This document shows positions 37,486 to 48,591 of a stretch of DNA of 64,000 nt, in pieces. Position 1 is the first letter of the stretch. Every line of letters starts with the position of its first letter. The translations under genes were made by a program, and so were the position numbers. The notes beneath the pieces were generated by a model. It was not told the DNA's origin and made no database searches. It was given only the letters and a program-made list of their open reading frames with translations. Source of the DNA: Streptomyces sp. NBC_01214 (lineage in GTDB: Bacteria; Actinomycetota; Actinomycetes; Streptomycetales; Streptomycetaceae); assembly GCF_026340975.1 (NCBI RefSeq), contig NZ_JAPEOS010000002.1, positions 328,501 through 392,500 on the forward strand, written 5' to 3'.

Positions 37486-39533
37486 GCCAGGATCTCCTCT
37501 CGCAGTCGGGCAGCGGCTGCGGGCCGGGGCCCGCCGTCGATTCCGTCGATGGTGTCGAGCAGGTGGGTGAGGCGAGCGGTCTCGCGGGGCGACGCGGCGA
37601 GCAGGGGGAGCAGCGAGGCGAGGGCCCGCTCGGTGTCCGCGTCCTGCTCGGCGCAGCGGATCCAGTCGCACAGCGTCGCTTCCGCCGCCGGGTTGAAGGG
37701 ACGCTCGGCCAGTGCGGTGCGCAGCAGCCGGACGATGCCCGGGACCGCGTTGGGGGAGCGCAGGTACCGGTCGAGTACGGGTGGGACCGAGCTGTCGGAG
37801 CCGTGCGAACACGCTTCGAGGAAGCCGTTGAGCCCGAGCCGATGGACCGAGGGATGGTCGTCGAGGGTACGGAGCACCTCGGCCAGGGCCCGGTCGGCGG
37901 CCGGAGACAGGAGGAGGACGGCCACGGAGTGCGAGAGCTCTTCGACGACCTGTTCGTCGGGAGCCTCTTCCGCGTGCTGGCGACGAGCCTGGGTGCGCAG
38001 GGCGGCGAGGCTTTCGACGGGGCGCTCCTGGCCGATCAGGCCCTGGGCCCGGACGGCGACCCAGCAGCGGGGGTCGCTGCCGTCACCGGTGCTCCATTCG
38101 TCGATGATCCGGGGGATGTTGGGTGCGCCGACCCGGTGGGCGAGGGCCAGGGCACTGACTGCGGTGGTCCGCTGCGCGGCGGACCTGGACGCGGCCCAGG
38201 GCTCGATGATCAGGGCCATGGTGGACGGCAGGTCGTTGTAGGCGAGGACACCCACGGTGGCCGCCGCCCGGGTCCTGACGAAGGGGCGCCCGTCCTCGGC
38301 GAGGTCGTCCAGCCAGTCGATGAGCGCGGGCCGGGCGGCGGGGTGCCCCGTCCAGACCTCGTTGAGGAGGACCAGAGAGGTCCGGTTGTCCCGGAACCGT
38401 GCGTACCGCTGGCGGACCGGGCCCCATTCGGTTTCTTCGTCGGCCGGGTAGAGCTCGGCCTGAGCCAGGTGGATGCGTTTGCCGATGTGGGTTCCGAAGA
38501 CCGGGATCGGCTCGTTGTGCTTGCGGTCGCCGGTGCTGAGCAGGTGGCCGTAGAGCGAGTCGCTGAGTTCGGCGGTGAGGGCGTAGGGGCCCCGATCGAA
38601 GGCGGCGAGTGCGATGAGGAAGGCCTTCTCCCGCAGATGGCGCGGAGCCTCGCCTTCCGCGAACCACTCCTGCACCTGGCGTTCCAGAGCATCGAGGGAG
38701 AAGCGCTCGATATGGCGCGGATCGCCGCTCGCGAGGACGGCGGCGTATTGGACGGCGTCGCGCAGCCCGTGTCTGCGGGAGAGGAAGTCCGTGACGGCGG
38801 GTCGCGCCATCAGCCGCTCCGCGTCCGCTTCCCCGAGCGCGGACGTCACCAGGCGGCGCAGGACGGCTTCCATGGCCGGCGGGGTCCACACCGCGAGACC
38901 GATGGTGTCCTCGATGTAGGGGCTGTGATCGGTCGTGAGGACGGCGTACGCGTTCTTCTTGCGCAGCCGATCACGCAGAGAGAGGAGCTGGGCTTCGCGC
39001 AGCGGCTGGGTGCGCGAGGTGGACAGGTCGCACACGAGGTGCCCGCGGCCCTCGCCGGGGACGATCTCGTCGGGTCGGGTGTCCCGGTCGACCTCGTGGA
39101 CCTCGCCGGCCGTGACCCGGCGCAGCAGCATCAGGGCGGCCGTGCGGCGTCCGGTGTCCGGGTGTCCTGCCAGGACGAGGACGTGTTCGTGACGCAGTCG
39201 TGCCAGCAGGGCCTCGAAGGGGGTGCCCTCGGTGACGAAGCCCTCGGCCATGCGGTCCAGGGATTCCGGCGGGACTTCGCCCGCCACCTGGTCCGCGCCC
39301 CATCCGCCCAGGGTGTAGTGGATCTCCGTCTTGTCGCCGGTGACGATGTCACCGATGACCTGGGCCGCGCTCACCCCGGAGTTGGTGCCGTCGAAGCGCA
39401 TCGAGGCCGGTGCATGGGCCGACAGGTCGCGGAGGGTGGCCCAGGCTTCCTGGGCTTGCGGTTCCGGCTCGGACGTCTCCGACTTCCGTTCAGGCGCTGC
39501 GGTTTCCGAGCTCTCGGCGGTGTCCGTGCTCAC
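37482..39533 (-). CDS. P-loop NTPase-like protein with HEAT-like repeats
   Basis: The 683-residue protein starts at GTG 39533, overlapping the cyclase stop (GTGA). Near residue 45 is a glycine-rich motif MRFDGTNSGVSAAQVIGDIV that matches the cyclase's C-terminal tail. A Walker A-like VLAGHPDTGRRTAALMLL (Arg where Lys is usual) and GRGHLVCDLSTS (Walker B-like) lie at about 115-175. The remaining 450 residues are helical repeats resembling HEAT (RTRAAATVGVLAYNDLPSTM). This resembles nSTAND-type conflict proteins that sense a stimulus and signal through ATP. The substitution in Walker A may weaken or change nucleotide use. Confidence 0.65.
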   Translation of the reverse strand: MSTDTAESSETAAPERKSETSEPEPQAQEAWATLRDLSAHAPASMRFDGTNSGVSAAQVIGDIVTGDKTEIHYTLGGWGADQVAGEVPPESLDRMAEGFVTEGTPFEALLARLRHEHVLVLAGHPDTGRRTAALMLLRRVTAGEVHEVDRDTRPDEIVPGEGRGHLVCDLSTSRTQPLREAQLLSLRDRLRKKNAYAVLTTDHSPYIEDTIGLAVWTPPAMEAVLRRLVTSALGEADAERLMARPAVTDFLSRRHGLRDAVQYAAVLASGDPRHIERFSLDALERQVQEWFAEGEAPRHLREKAFLIALAAFDRGPYALTAELSDSLYGHLLSTGDRKHNEPIPVFGTHIGKRIHLAQAELYPADEETEWGPVRQRYARFRDNRTSLVLLNEVWTGHPAARPALIDWLDDLAEDGRPFVRTRAAATVGVLAYNDLPSTMALIIEPWAASRSAAQRTTAVSALALAHRVGAPNIPRIIDEWSTGDGSDPRCWVAVRAQGLIGQERPVESLAALRTQARRQHAEEAPDEQVVEELSHSVAVLLLSPAADRALAEVLRTLDDHPSVHRLGLNGFLEACSHGSDSSVPPVLDRYLRSPNAVPGIVRLLRTALAERPFNPAAEATLCDWIRCAEQDADTERALASLLPLLAASPRETARLTHLLDTIDGIDGGPRPAAAARLREEILA

Positions 39534-40276
39534 CGGTGCTCACCGGACCTGCCGAAGGTGATGCCGCCTTCGACGCGGTTCGCGACTACGCCGTTGTTCG
39601 TGCCCCGGAAGTCGAGTCCGGTGGGGGACGGGGGCTGAGCGGTGGTGGGCCGGGGTGTCGGCGGGACGGACTCGGGCGAGGCGGACGCGGCTTCGGCCGT
39701 CGGGAGGGGGCCGTGGAGCCAGGCGGGCAGCGGGCCGTTCTTGCTGGGGACGGTGATCGGGTGGAACTCGTCCTTCGGGATGCCGAGGTGGTCGTGGGCG
39801 ACGATGCCGGCGTGCACGGACTCCGAGACGCAGAGAGCGTAGTCGTCCGGGCGCTCGCGCAGGGCAGCGCGCAGCGGGTCGCCGTCCAGGAGCCGACAGG
39901 CGTTGTTCAGGTCCGTCCCCACCCAGCCGTCGAACTCGTCGATGTGGACGTAACCGGTGGCCAGGACGGCGCGAAGGCGGATCTGCGCGGAGCCGGCGGC
40001 GAGCCGGTTCACAGCACGCAGTTCAGCCGGGGCGTCCCGCAGCAGGGTGCGCAGCAGGTCGGTCAGCGGGACTGCGGGGTCGATGAGTTCCATGACCGCA
40101 TCGCCGCGGTCCGCCCGCCGACGCAGGCTCTGGTCGACACCGGCCGAGAGCAGGACGCGGTCGACGATCCCGAAGAGCATGCGGCGGAGGTAGGCCTGCT
40201 GGACGTCGTCGCGGTCGCTGTACCGCTCGGTGTCGATCAGGAGCAGGTGGCGGAAGAGGGGTTGCGGCTGTGTCAT
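39530..40276 (-). CDS. class III nucleotide cyclase, Pycsar-like
   Basis: The 248-residue soluble protein has a class III cyclase core at about residues 8-170. The metal-binding Asp pair is in LLLIDTERYSDRDDVQQAYL and DRGDAVMELI, and the transition-state Asn and Arg are in VGTDLNNACRLLDG. So catalysis is likely intact. The C-terminal tail (residues about 200-248) is Pro/Ser-rich and ends with FRGTNNGVVANRVEGGI, a motif shared with the next gene. ATG 40276 is used; a GTG at 40327 is possible. The product (cAMP, cCMP or cUMP) cannot be read from sequence. Confidence 0.8.
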   Translation of the reverse strand: MTQPQPLFRHLLLIDTERYSDRDDVQQAYLRRMLFGIVDRVLLSAGVDQSLRRRADRGDAVMELIDPAVPLTDLLRTLLRDAPAELRAVNRLAAGSAQIRLRAVLATGYVHIDEFDGWVGTDLNNACRLLDGDPLRAALRERPDDYALCVSESVHAGIVAHDHLGIPKDEFHPITVPSKNGPLPAWLHGPLPTAEAASASPESVPPTPRPTTAQPPSPTGLDFRGTNNGVVANRVEGGITFGRSGEHR

Positions 40277-40330
40277 GCGAGCAGCGTCGGGCAGTCGGCC
40301 ACGGTGCCGTGAGGGAGGATGACGCACCCC

Positions 40331-40348
40331 AGTGTGACCGTGTGCACT
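40331..40348. promoter_or_regulatory. Crp-like palindrome upstream of the cyclase operon
   Basis: AGTGTGACCGTGTGCACT has symmetric AGTG...CACT ends. On the minus strand it contains GTGCACACGGTCAC, which fits the Streptomyces Crp pattern GTG-N6-G-N-CAC. It lies 55 to 72 bases upstream of the cyclase start, just after the Crp/Fnr gene. The cyclase product could feed back on its own operon through this site. Confidence 0.5.
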
Positions 40349-40381
40349 GAACCGTGGGCACTGAACGATCGGTGCCCTGTC

Positions 40382-41101
40382 TCAGTTGGTTTGAGGCCGA
40401 CCCCGTGCGATGCGGTGCAGCACGTCCGGCCGCACGATCACCAGTCTGCGCCGGCCCGTGTTGATGACGCCCCGGTCCCGCAGGGCCTTCAGCTCGCGCT
40501 GGACCATCTCGCGGGAGGCGCTCACGGCGCCCGCCAACTCCTGCTTCGTGAGCGGGACCGCGACCTCCACCCCTTCCTCCGTGCGCCGACCGTGGATCTG
40601 TGCCAGGTCCAGCAGGAGCACGGCGAGTCGCTCGCGGACCGGAACCGAGGCGAACTGGAGGTTGCGTCGGTCGGCGGCACGTGTGCGGTCGGAGACGAGG
40701 GCCAGCAGTTGGAGGGAGACCTCGGGGGAGCTACCGAGGAAGACGCGGAAGCGCTCCTGCTCGATGACGACGGCGCGGACGTGTTCGAGGGCGGTCACGG
40801 TCGCGGAGCGAGGGCGACGGGTCAGGGCGGCGGACTCGCCGATGATGTCGCCCGGCCCGCGCAGCGCGAGCAGGGCCTGGTAGCCGTTGGGGTGGGCCAC
40901 AGTGACCTTGGTCCAGCCCCGGAGCACCAACAGGACGTGGGCAGTGGGCTCGTCCTGGTGGAGCAGGGTGCCGCGGGGTGGGTAGAGCACCTCGCGGCCG
41001 AGCGCCCGTAACGCCGCACCGTCCGCCTCTTCCAGCCGGGCCAGGAACGGGACCCGGTCGTCGAGTCCGCCCCCGCCCGTCGGGTCCGCGTCCCTGGTCA
41101 T
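40382..41101 (-). CDS. Crp/Fnr-family regulator
   Basis: The 239-residue protein has a cyclic nucleotide-binding beta barrel (about residues 25-130) and a Crp winged helix at about 165-220 (LTKQELAGAVSASREMVQREL). The phosphate-binding cassette reads GDIIGESAALTRRPRSATVT, with GE and RSA in the positions that contact cyclic nucleotides in Crp. It is therefore likely ligand-responsive. The gene precedes the cyclase on the same strand with 105 bases between them, so the regulator is well placed to sense that enzyme's product. Ribosome-binding signals at ATG 41101 are weak. Confidence 0.88.
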   Translation of the reverse strand: MTRDADPTGGGGLDDRVPFLARLEEADGAALRALGREVLYPPRGTLLHQDEPTAHVLLVLRGWTKVTVAHPNGYQALLALRGPGDIIGESAALTRRPRSATVTALEHVRAVVIEQERFRVFLGSSPEVSLQLLALVSDRTRAADRRNLQFASVPVRERLAVLLLDLAQIHGRRTEEGVEVAVPLTKQELAGAVSASREMVQRELKALRDRGVINTGRRRLVIVRPDVLHRIARGRPQTN

Positions 41102-41154
41102 CTGCCGTCGCCCCCGCCCCGGTGATCAAGGCGGTCAATGTACTGAACAACGGC

Positions 41155-43674
41155 TTACGAGCGCTCTGGAACCAGGGGATTCCCCCCGTGCAGTCGCTGC
41201 CGGCGGCGGAGGCGTGTCGTTGCCGGGACTGCGGCGAGGGCCAGGAGGGCTAGGGCGGCGCCGGCGAGGCCGGCCGTGAAGCCCTTCGGGGTGAAGGTGC
41301 AGGAGACCTCGGTCGTGCCCGGCGGGAGGTCCACGGCCAGCAGGCCGTGGAAGGGCTTCAGCGGGGCCGAACACCGCCAGCCCGGGACGGCGGTCGTGGC
41401 GATGACGGCCGTGCCCCCGGTGGGCGCGGGGAGCGTGGCCCCGATGCTGTGGCCGCCCGGGCGGACCGCGGTGGCGCCGGTGGCGGTGAGGTGGCCGACC
41501 GCGGCGTCGAGCGCGGTGCGGTCCAGGCACCCGAGCGGGTACGCGCCCGCGTCCGCGCCCTTGGTCCGCGTCTGCACCGTGACGTCGACCTGGCCCGAGG
41601 AGGGGACGGTGCCCAGCGGGGTCACGCCGGTCATCCGGTCCTCCAGCAGCCGCTGCGGGCCGCCGCCGGTGCGGACCGTGCCGTAGACGGCGGGGGAGTA
41701 CCAGTAGGCCTCGGAGCCGGGGGTGCACCGGGCCGTGTACGTCTGCTCGGTGGCGGTCCCGCCGCGGGTGACCGGCGGGACCTCGTAGACGGTGGCGCCC
41801 AGGACGTCCTCCTGATGGGCGTACACGCTGTCCGCCGGGTGGGGGGAGGAGTACGGCGCGGTGCGGACGGTGACCAGCGGGGGCGCCGGGAACTTCGCGG
41901 CCGTCCACGTGCCCGGGGCGGTCCCCGGGCGGACCCGCGCGCCGATCGAGAAGATCGCGTCGAGCACCGGGTTGTCGGCGCCGAAGAAGGTCCGGCCGTC
42001 GTTCTTGAAGCCGTATCCCAGGGGCTCCAGGGCCTCGTACGTGGCCTCGGGGAGGTAGCTGCTGTAGTACTGCGGACCCTCCGCGCGCAGCGCCAGGGCG
42101 TCGTTGTACGCGCTCTGGGGCGCGCCCGAGTCGGTCCGGTAGGCGGGCCAGTGCGCCACACCGCGGACGGCTTCGAAGTGGTTGCCGATCGACCGGTTCG
42201 AGGTGGTGACGGGCTTGGCCCAGCGCTCGCGGGACCGGCGGGCGTCCGCGTTCGCGGCGGCGACCGTGGACTCGGCGAACACGACGCCGATCATCAGGGC
42301 GGCGGCCACCGGGATCAGGTACCGGCGCTTCTCGCCGAGCCGCAGCAGGACCAGGGCCAGCAGGGAGACCGCACCGCCGCCGAGCACGGCCGGCCAGGTC
42401 CAGCCGCCGAAGTCGTCGGTGCGCCGCAGTACGTAGGTGGCCGCCACCAGGAGGGCCGCCACCAGGGCCAGGTGCAGCGGGCGCGGCCGGTTGGCCAGCG
42501 CCAGCCAGGCCACGATCACGACCATCCCGCTGAAGACGAAGGCCTCGCGGTACGGGTTGCCGTTCGGCACCGCCAGCCCGTGCCACAGGTACTGCGTGGG
42601 CGGGAACTGGAAGGAGGCGACCACGACCAGGGTCGCCGCCGCCCACACCAGGCGGGTCCGCCGGGCGACGGCGGTGTTGAGGACGAAGGCGCCGGCCAGG
42701 ATCAGCCCGAGCGAGGCGACGTAGAGCCGCGGGCGGCCGCCCCACAGGTGCGTGGCCGGGAGCATGCCCGCGAGGAAGACCTCGATCCGTACGGGGTCGA
42801 AGGCGGCGGCCTTGGTCGGCTGCGCGGCCCCGCTGGCCAGGAACGACGGCAGGAGCAGCGGCAGCGTCAGCAGGATCCCGGTCCCGGTGGCCGACGCGGC
42901 CCGCCCCAGTGCCCGCAGCCGCTGCCGGCCCGACATGTCGCGGGTGGCCATGCGGATGGCCAACAGGACGCAGGCGGCCATCGTGGCCATCATCGCCGTG
43001 TAGAAGTTCCCGAACCAGGCGAGCGCGACCAGCAGGGCCACGCCCGGCCAGCGGCGCTCCTCCAGGCACCACTCGACGGCGATGCCGAGCATCGGGAGCG
43101 CGACCAGGCCCCAGAGCCACATGGGGATGTATGAGGCGTCGCTCAGCGCCCAGCCGCACAGGCCGTACGTCGCTCCGAGCACGCCCCGCTGCCACCACGG
43201 GCCGGGGTGCAGCTTGCCGAGGTACACCGTCATCACGGCGGCGGCGGTGCCCATGGTGATCGGGGTGATCGCGAAGACGGCGAGGTCGACGTGGGCGCGG
43301 GGGACGACGACGGCCAGCCACGAGAAGGGGTTGCCGAGGTAGGTGTGGTAGTCGGCGAGGAACTGCTGACCGAAGCCGCCGCGCCAGGTGAAGAGGACGT
43401 CCCCGGCGGCCTGTCCGTGGACCAGGTCCCACAGCGCCCGGTGGAAGGGCACGTACTGGTTGGCCTGGTCGTTCAGGGCCCGGCCGGTGTGGCCGAAGGG
43501 GAAGGTGCCGCGCGCCACCCAGGCGGCGCAGAAGGCGCCCGAGGTGATCAGGAAGGCCAGCAGGGGACCGCGGGAACGGGTGATCCGGCGGATGGCCGGT
43601 CTGCGCGGGACGGGTCTGCGCGGGGCCGGGGGACGGGCGTCGACTGTGGTCGGTTCGGGTGCCACGGTCCCCAA
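41155..43674 (-). CDS. YfhO-family membrane glycosyltransferase-like protein
   Basis: The 839-residue protein has about 12 membrane helices in its first 480 residues. The loop after helix 1 has GHTGRALNDQANQYVPFHRA, then FTWRGGFGQQFLADYHTYLG, typical of YfhO proteins with a GT-C fold. The large extracellular C-terminal part and a final helix (GLAGAALALLALAAVPATTR) follow. YfhO proteins add sugars to lipid-linked teichoic or lipoteichoic acid intermediates in firmicutes; here the acceptor is unknown. TTG 43674 follows GGAG; a GTG at 43665 is an alternative. It is divergent from the rpsL promoter. Confidence 0.85.
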   Translation of the reverse strand: MGTVAPEPTTVDARPPAPRRPVPRRPAIRRITRSRGPLLAFLITSGAFCAAWVARGTFPFGHTGRALNDQANQYVPFHRALWDLVHGQAAGDVLFTWRGGFGQQFLADYHTYLGNPFSWLAVVVPRAHVDLAVFAITPITMGTAAAVMTVYLGKLHPGPWWQRGVLGATYGLCGWALSDASYIPMWLWGLVALPMLGIAVEWCLEERRWPGVALLVALAWFGNFYTAMMATMAACVLLAIRMATRDMSGRQRLRALGRAASATGTGILLTLPLLLPSFLASGAAQPTKAAAFDPVRIEVFLAGMLPATHLWGGRPRLYVASLGLILAGAFVLNTAVARRTRLVWAAATLVVVASFQFPPTQYLWHGLAVPNGNPYREAFVFSGMVVIVAWLALANRPRPLHLALVAALLVAATYVLRRTDDFGGWTWPAVLGGGAVSLLALVLLRLGEKRRYLIPVAAALMIGVVFAESTVAAANADARRSRERWAKPVTTSNRSIGNHFEAVRGVAHWPAYRTDSGAPQSAYNDALALRAEGPQYYSSYLPEATYEALEPLGYGFKNDGRTFFGADNPVLDAIFSIGARVRPGTAPGTWTAAKFPAPPLVTVRTAPYSSPHPADSVYAHQEDVLGATVYEVPPVTRGGTATEQTYTARCTPGSEAYWYSPAVYGTVRTGGGPQRLLEDRMTGVTPLGTVPSSGQVDVTVQTRTKGADAGAYPLGCLDRTALDAAVGHLTATGATAVRPGGHSIGATLPAPTGGTAVIATTAVPGWRCSAPLKPFHGLLAVDLPPGTTEVSCTFTPKGFTAGLAGAALALLALAAVPATTRLRRRQRLHGGNPLVPERS

Positions 43675-43814
43675 TGTCCTGCTCCCTGCTGATCGACTCG
43701 CGGGCGTCCCGCGCCGGTCAAGCCGTCAGTTTAGGGCGCGGGGACAGGGCAGAGGGCCGATCGGGCCGCTCCCCACTTGCGCGCGGCGGGATTTCGTGCT
43801 GGGCATTTGTTTTG

Positions 43815-43835
43815 ACCTACCTCTGTGAGGTAGGT
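43815..43835. promoter_or_regulatory. perfect inverted repeat inside the rpsL promoter spacer
   Basis: ACCTACCTC-TGT-GAGGTAGGT is a 9-bp perfect inverted repeat that starts in the -35 hexamer and ends in the first base of the -10. A dimeric DNA-binding protein, or an activator working by DNA distortion as in MerR-type promoters, could act there. The 17-base spacer is optimal, which favours repression. Confidence 0.6.
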
Positions 43836-43955
43836 ACGCTCTGACCTTGTGCCTGGGGTGTGCCCTGGGCTCCCGCGCGTGCTCATGACCCCGCGGAGAG
43901 CCGAGAAGACCACACCGCAATCTGCGCCCGACTCACTTCGGTGAAAGCGTGCAGT

Positions 43956-43988
43956 GTTCGACACACCCGACCGCGTGGGTCGGGGGAG
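43956..43988 (+). promoter_or_regulatory. conserved leader hairpin of the str operon
   Basis: The 33-base element includes CCCGACCGCGTGGGTCGG, which folds as CCGACC-GCGT-GGGTCGG, followed by GGGAG. It matches the rpsJ leader element at 57280-57312 at 30 of 33 positions. It lies 45 bases before the rpsL start. Near-identity between two ribosomal operons suggests a shared cis-acting RNA or DNA signal. Confidence 0.75.
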
Positions 43989-44033
43989 TTCCAGGTTAGT
44001 TTCACTACACGGCACACAGAAACCGGAGAAGTA

Positions 44034-44405
44034 GTGCCTACGATCCAGCAGCTGGTCCGTAAGGGCCGGCAGGACAAGGTCGAGAAGACAAAGACCCCCG
44101 CGCTTGAGGCTTCGCCCCAGCGTCGCGGCGTCTGCACGCGTGTGTTCACGACCACCCCGAAGAAGCCGAACTCGGCGCTCCGTAAGGTCGCGCGTGTGCG
44201 TCTGACCTCCGGCATCGAGGTCACCGCTTACATTCCGGGTGAGGGACACAACCTGCAGGAGCACTCGATCGTGCTCGTGCGTGGTGGCCGTGTGAAGGAC
44301 CTGCCGGGTGTTCGTTACAAGATCATCCGCGGTGCGCTTGACACCCAGGCTGTCAAGAACCGCAAGCAGGCCCGCAGCCGCTACGGCGCCAAGAAGGAGA
44401 AGTAA
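44034..44405 (+). CDS. rpsL: 30S ribosomal protein S12
   Basis: The 123-residue decoding-centre protein starts at GTG 44034 behind CCGGAGAA. The segment TPKKPNSALRKVARVRLTSG holds the Lys at the classic position 43, and GGRVKDLPGVRYKII holds the Lys at position 88. Both are wild type, so no streptomycin-resistance change is seen. rpsG follows two bases after the stop. Confidence 0.98.
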   Translation: MPTIQQLVRKGRQDKVEKTKTPALEASPQRRGVCTRVFTTTPKKPNSALRKVARVRLTSGIEVTAYIPGEGHNLQEHSIVLVRGGRVKDLPGVRYKIIRGALDTQAVKNRKQARSRYGAKKEK

Positions 44406-44407
44406 GA

Positions 44408-44878
44408 ATGCCTCGTAAGGGCCCCGCCCCGAAGCGCCCGGTCATCATCGACCCGGTCTACGCATCTCCTCTGGTGACGTCGCTCATCAACAAGATCCTC
44501 CTGAACGGCAAGCGCTCCACCGCCGAGCGCATCGTTTACGGCGCCATGGAAGGCCTCCGCGAGAAGACCGGCAACGACCCGGTCATCACGCTGAAGCGCG
44601 CGCTGGAGAACGTCAAGCCGTCCCTCGAGGTCAAGTCCCGCCGTGTCGGTGGCGCGACCTACCAGGTCCCCGTCGAGGTCAAGCCGGGTCGCCAGTCGAC
44701 CCTGGCCCTCCGCTGGCTCGTGGGTTACTCCCGCGCCCGCCGTGAGAAGACCATGACCGAGCGCCTCATGAACGAGCTGCTCGACGCCTCCAACGGTCTT
44801 GGCGCTGCCGTCAAGAAGCGCGAGGACACGCACAAGATGGCCGAGTCCAACAAGGCCTTCGCGCACTACCGCTGGTAG
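44408..44878 (+). CDS. rpsG: 30S ribosomal protein S7
   Basis: The 156-residue 16S rRNA-binding head protein starts MPRKGPAPKRPVIIDPVYAS. Helical signatures IVYGAMEGLREKTGNDPVIT and RRVGGATYQVPVEVKPGRQS are intact. In E. coli S7 represses part of the str operon. It is coupled to rpsL and 39 bases from fusA. Confidence 0.98.
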   Translation: MPRKGPAPKRPVIIDPVYASPLVTSLINKILLNGKRSTAERIVYGAMEGLREKTGNDPVITLKRALENVKPSLEVKSRRVGGATYQVPVEVKPGRQSTLALRWLVGYSRARREKTMTERLMNELLDASNGLGAAVKKREDTHKMAESNKAFAHYRW

Positions 44879-44917
44879 TCCCAACCCACATCGAGACCGA
44901 GAGAAGACTGAGCCAGT

Positions 44918-47050
<2,133 letters not shown>

Positions 47051-47198
47051 CTCTTCCGAGTACACGCTTTAGGCTTGTCACCGGAGCCTCTGGGGCAACA
47101 GGAATTAACTTCCGTTGCCCCGGGGGGACCGGCTTTCCAGCAAAGATCACCTGGCGCCGATGAGTAAGGCGTACAGAACCACTCTCCAGGAGGACCCC
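47051..47198 (+). promoter_or_regulatory. tuf leader with long hairpin
   Basis: Within the fusA-tuf gap, GGGGCAACAGGAA (47092-47104) pairs with TTCCGTTGCCCC (47110-47121) around TTAAC. No T-tract follows, so it is unlikely to be a simple terminator. It may govern differential expression of tuf versus fusA. Confidence 0.55.
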
Positions 47199-48392
<1,194 letters not shown>

Positions 48393-48443
48393 TTTCGTGC
48401 TCTGACCTGGTAGCCCGTTCACCGGGCACCAAGTTGCACTGAA

Positions 48444-48484
48444 GGGCCCCGGCCCATCGCCTCGGCGGTGGGACGGGGCCCTTT
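48444..48484 (+). terminator. terminator after tuf
   Basis: GGGCCCCGGCCCATCGCC pairs with GGTGGGACGGGGCCC across 48444-48481, followed by TTT. It ends the str operon. Confidence 0.85.
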
Positions 48485-48540
48485 GGCATGTCGGGGCCGC
48501 GGCCGGGCGCCGTCCGGGGCCGGCCGGACGGGGTACGACC

Positions 48541-48572
48541 GAGGGCCGCACCCCGTCCGGGGTGCGGCCCTC
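48541..48572 (-). terminator. terminator of the rfbAC unit
   Basis: GAGGGCCGCACCCC (48541-48554) pairs perfectly with GGGGTGCGGCCCTC (48559-48572). It lies just past the rfbC stop on the minus strand and may also stop transcripts coming from tuf. Confidence 0.75.
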
Positions 48573-48591
48573 ATGTGCGTACGGCGGCGGG

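Larger units (their letters stand above)
43675..44033 (+). promoter_or_regulatory. str operon promoter and leader
   Basis: The 359-base gap holds the main str promoter TTGACC (43812-43817), 17 bases, TACGCT (43835-43840). The spacer is filled by a perfect inverted repeat ACCTACCTC-TGT-GAGGTAGGT (43815-43835), a strong operator candidate. The leader contains the conserved hairpin at 43956-43988. The leader of about 185 bases has no gene. Confidence 0.75.

Noticed and set aside
36460..37812. Longer reading of the SPFH-like gene, starting at 37812
   Set aside because: The extension overlaps the P-loop/HEAT gene by 330 bases. The ATG at 37485 makes a four-base overlap as at neighbouring junctions.
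44160..44330. Possible streptomycin-resistance changes in rpsL
   Set aside because: Both lysines at the classic positions 43 and 88 are present.
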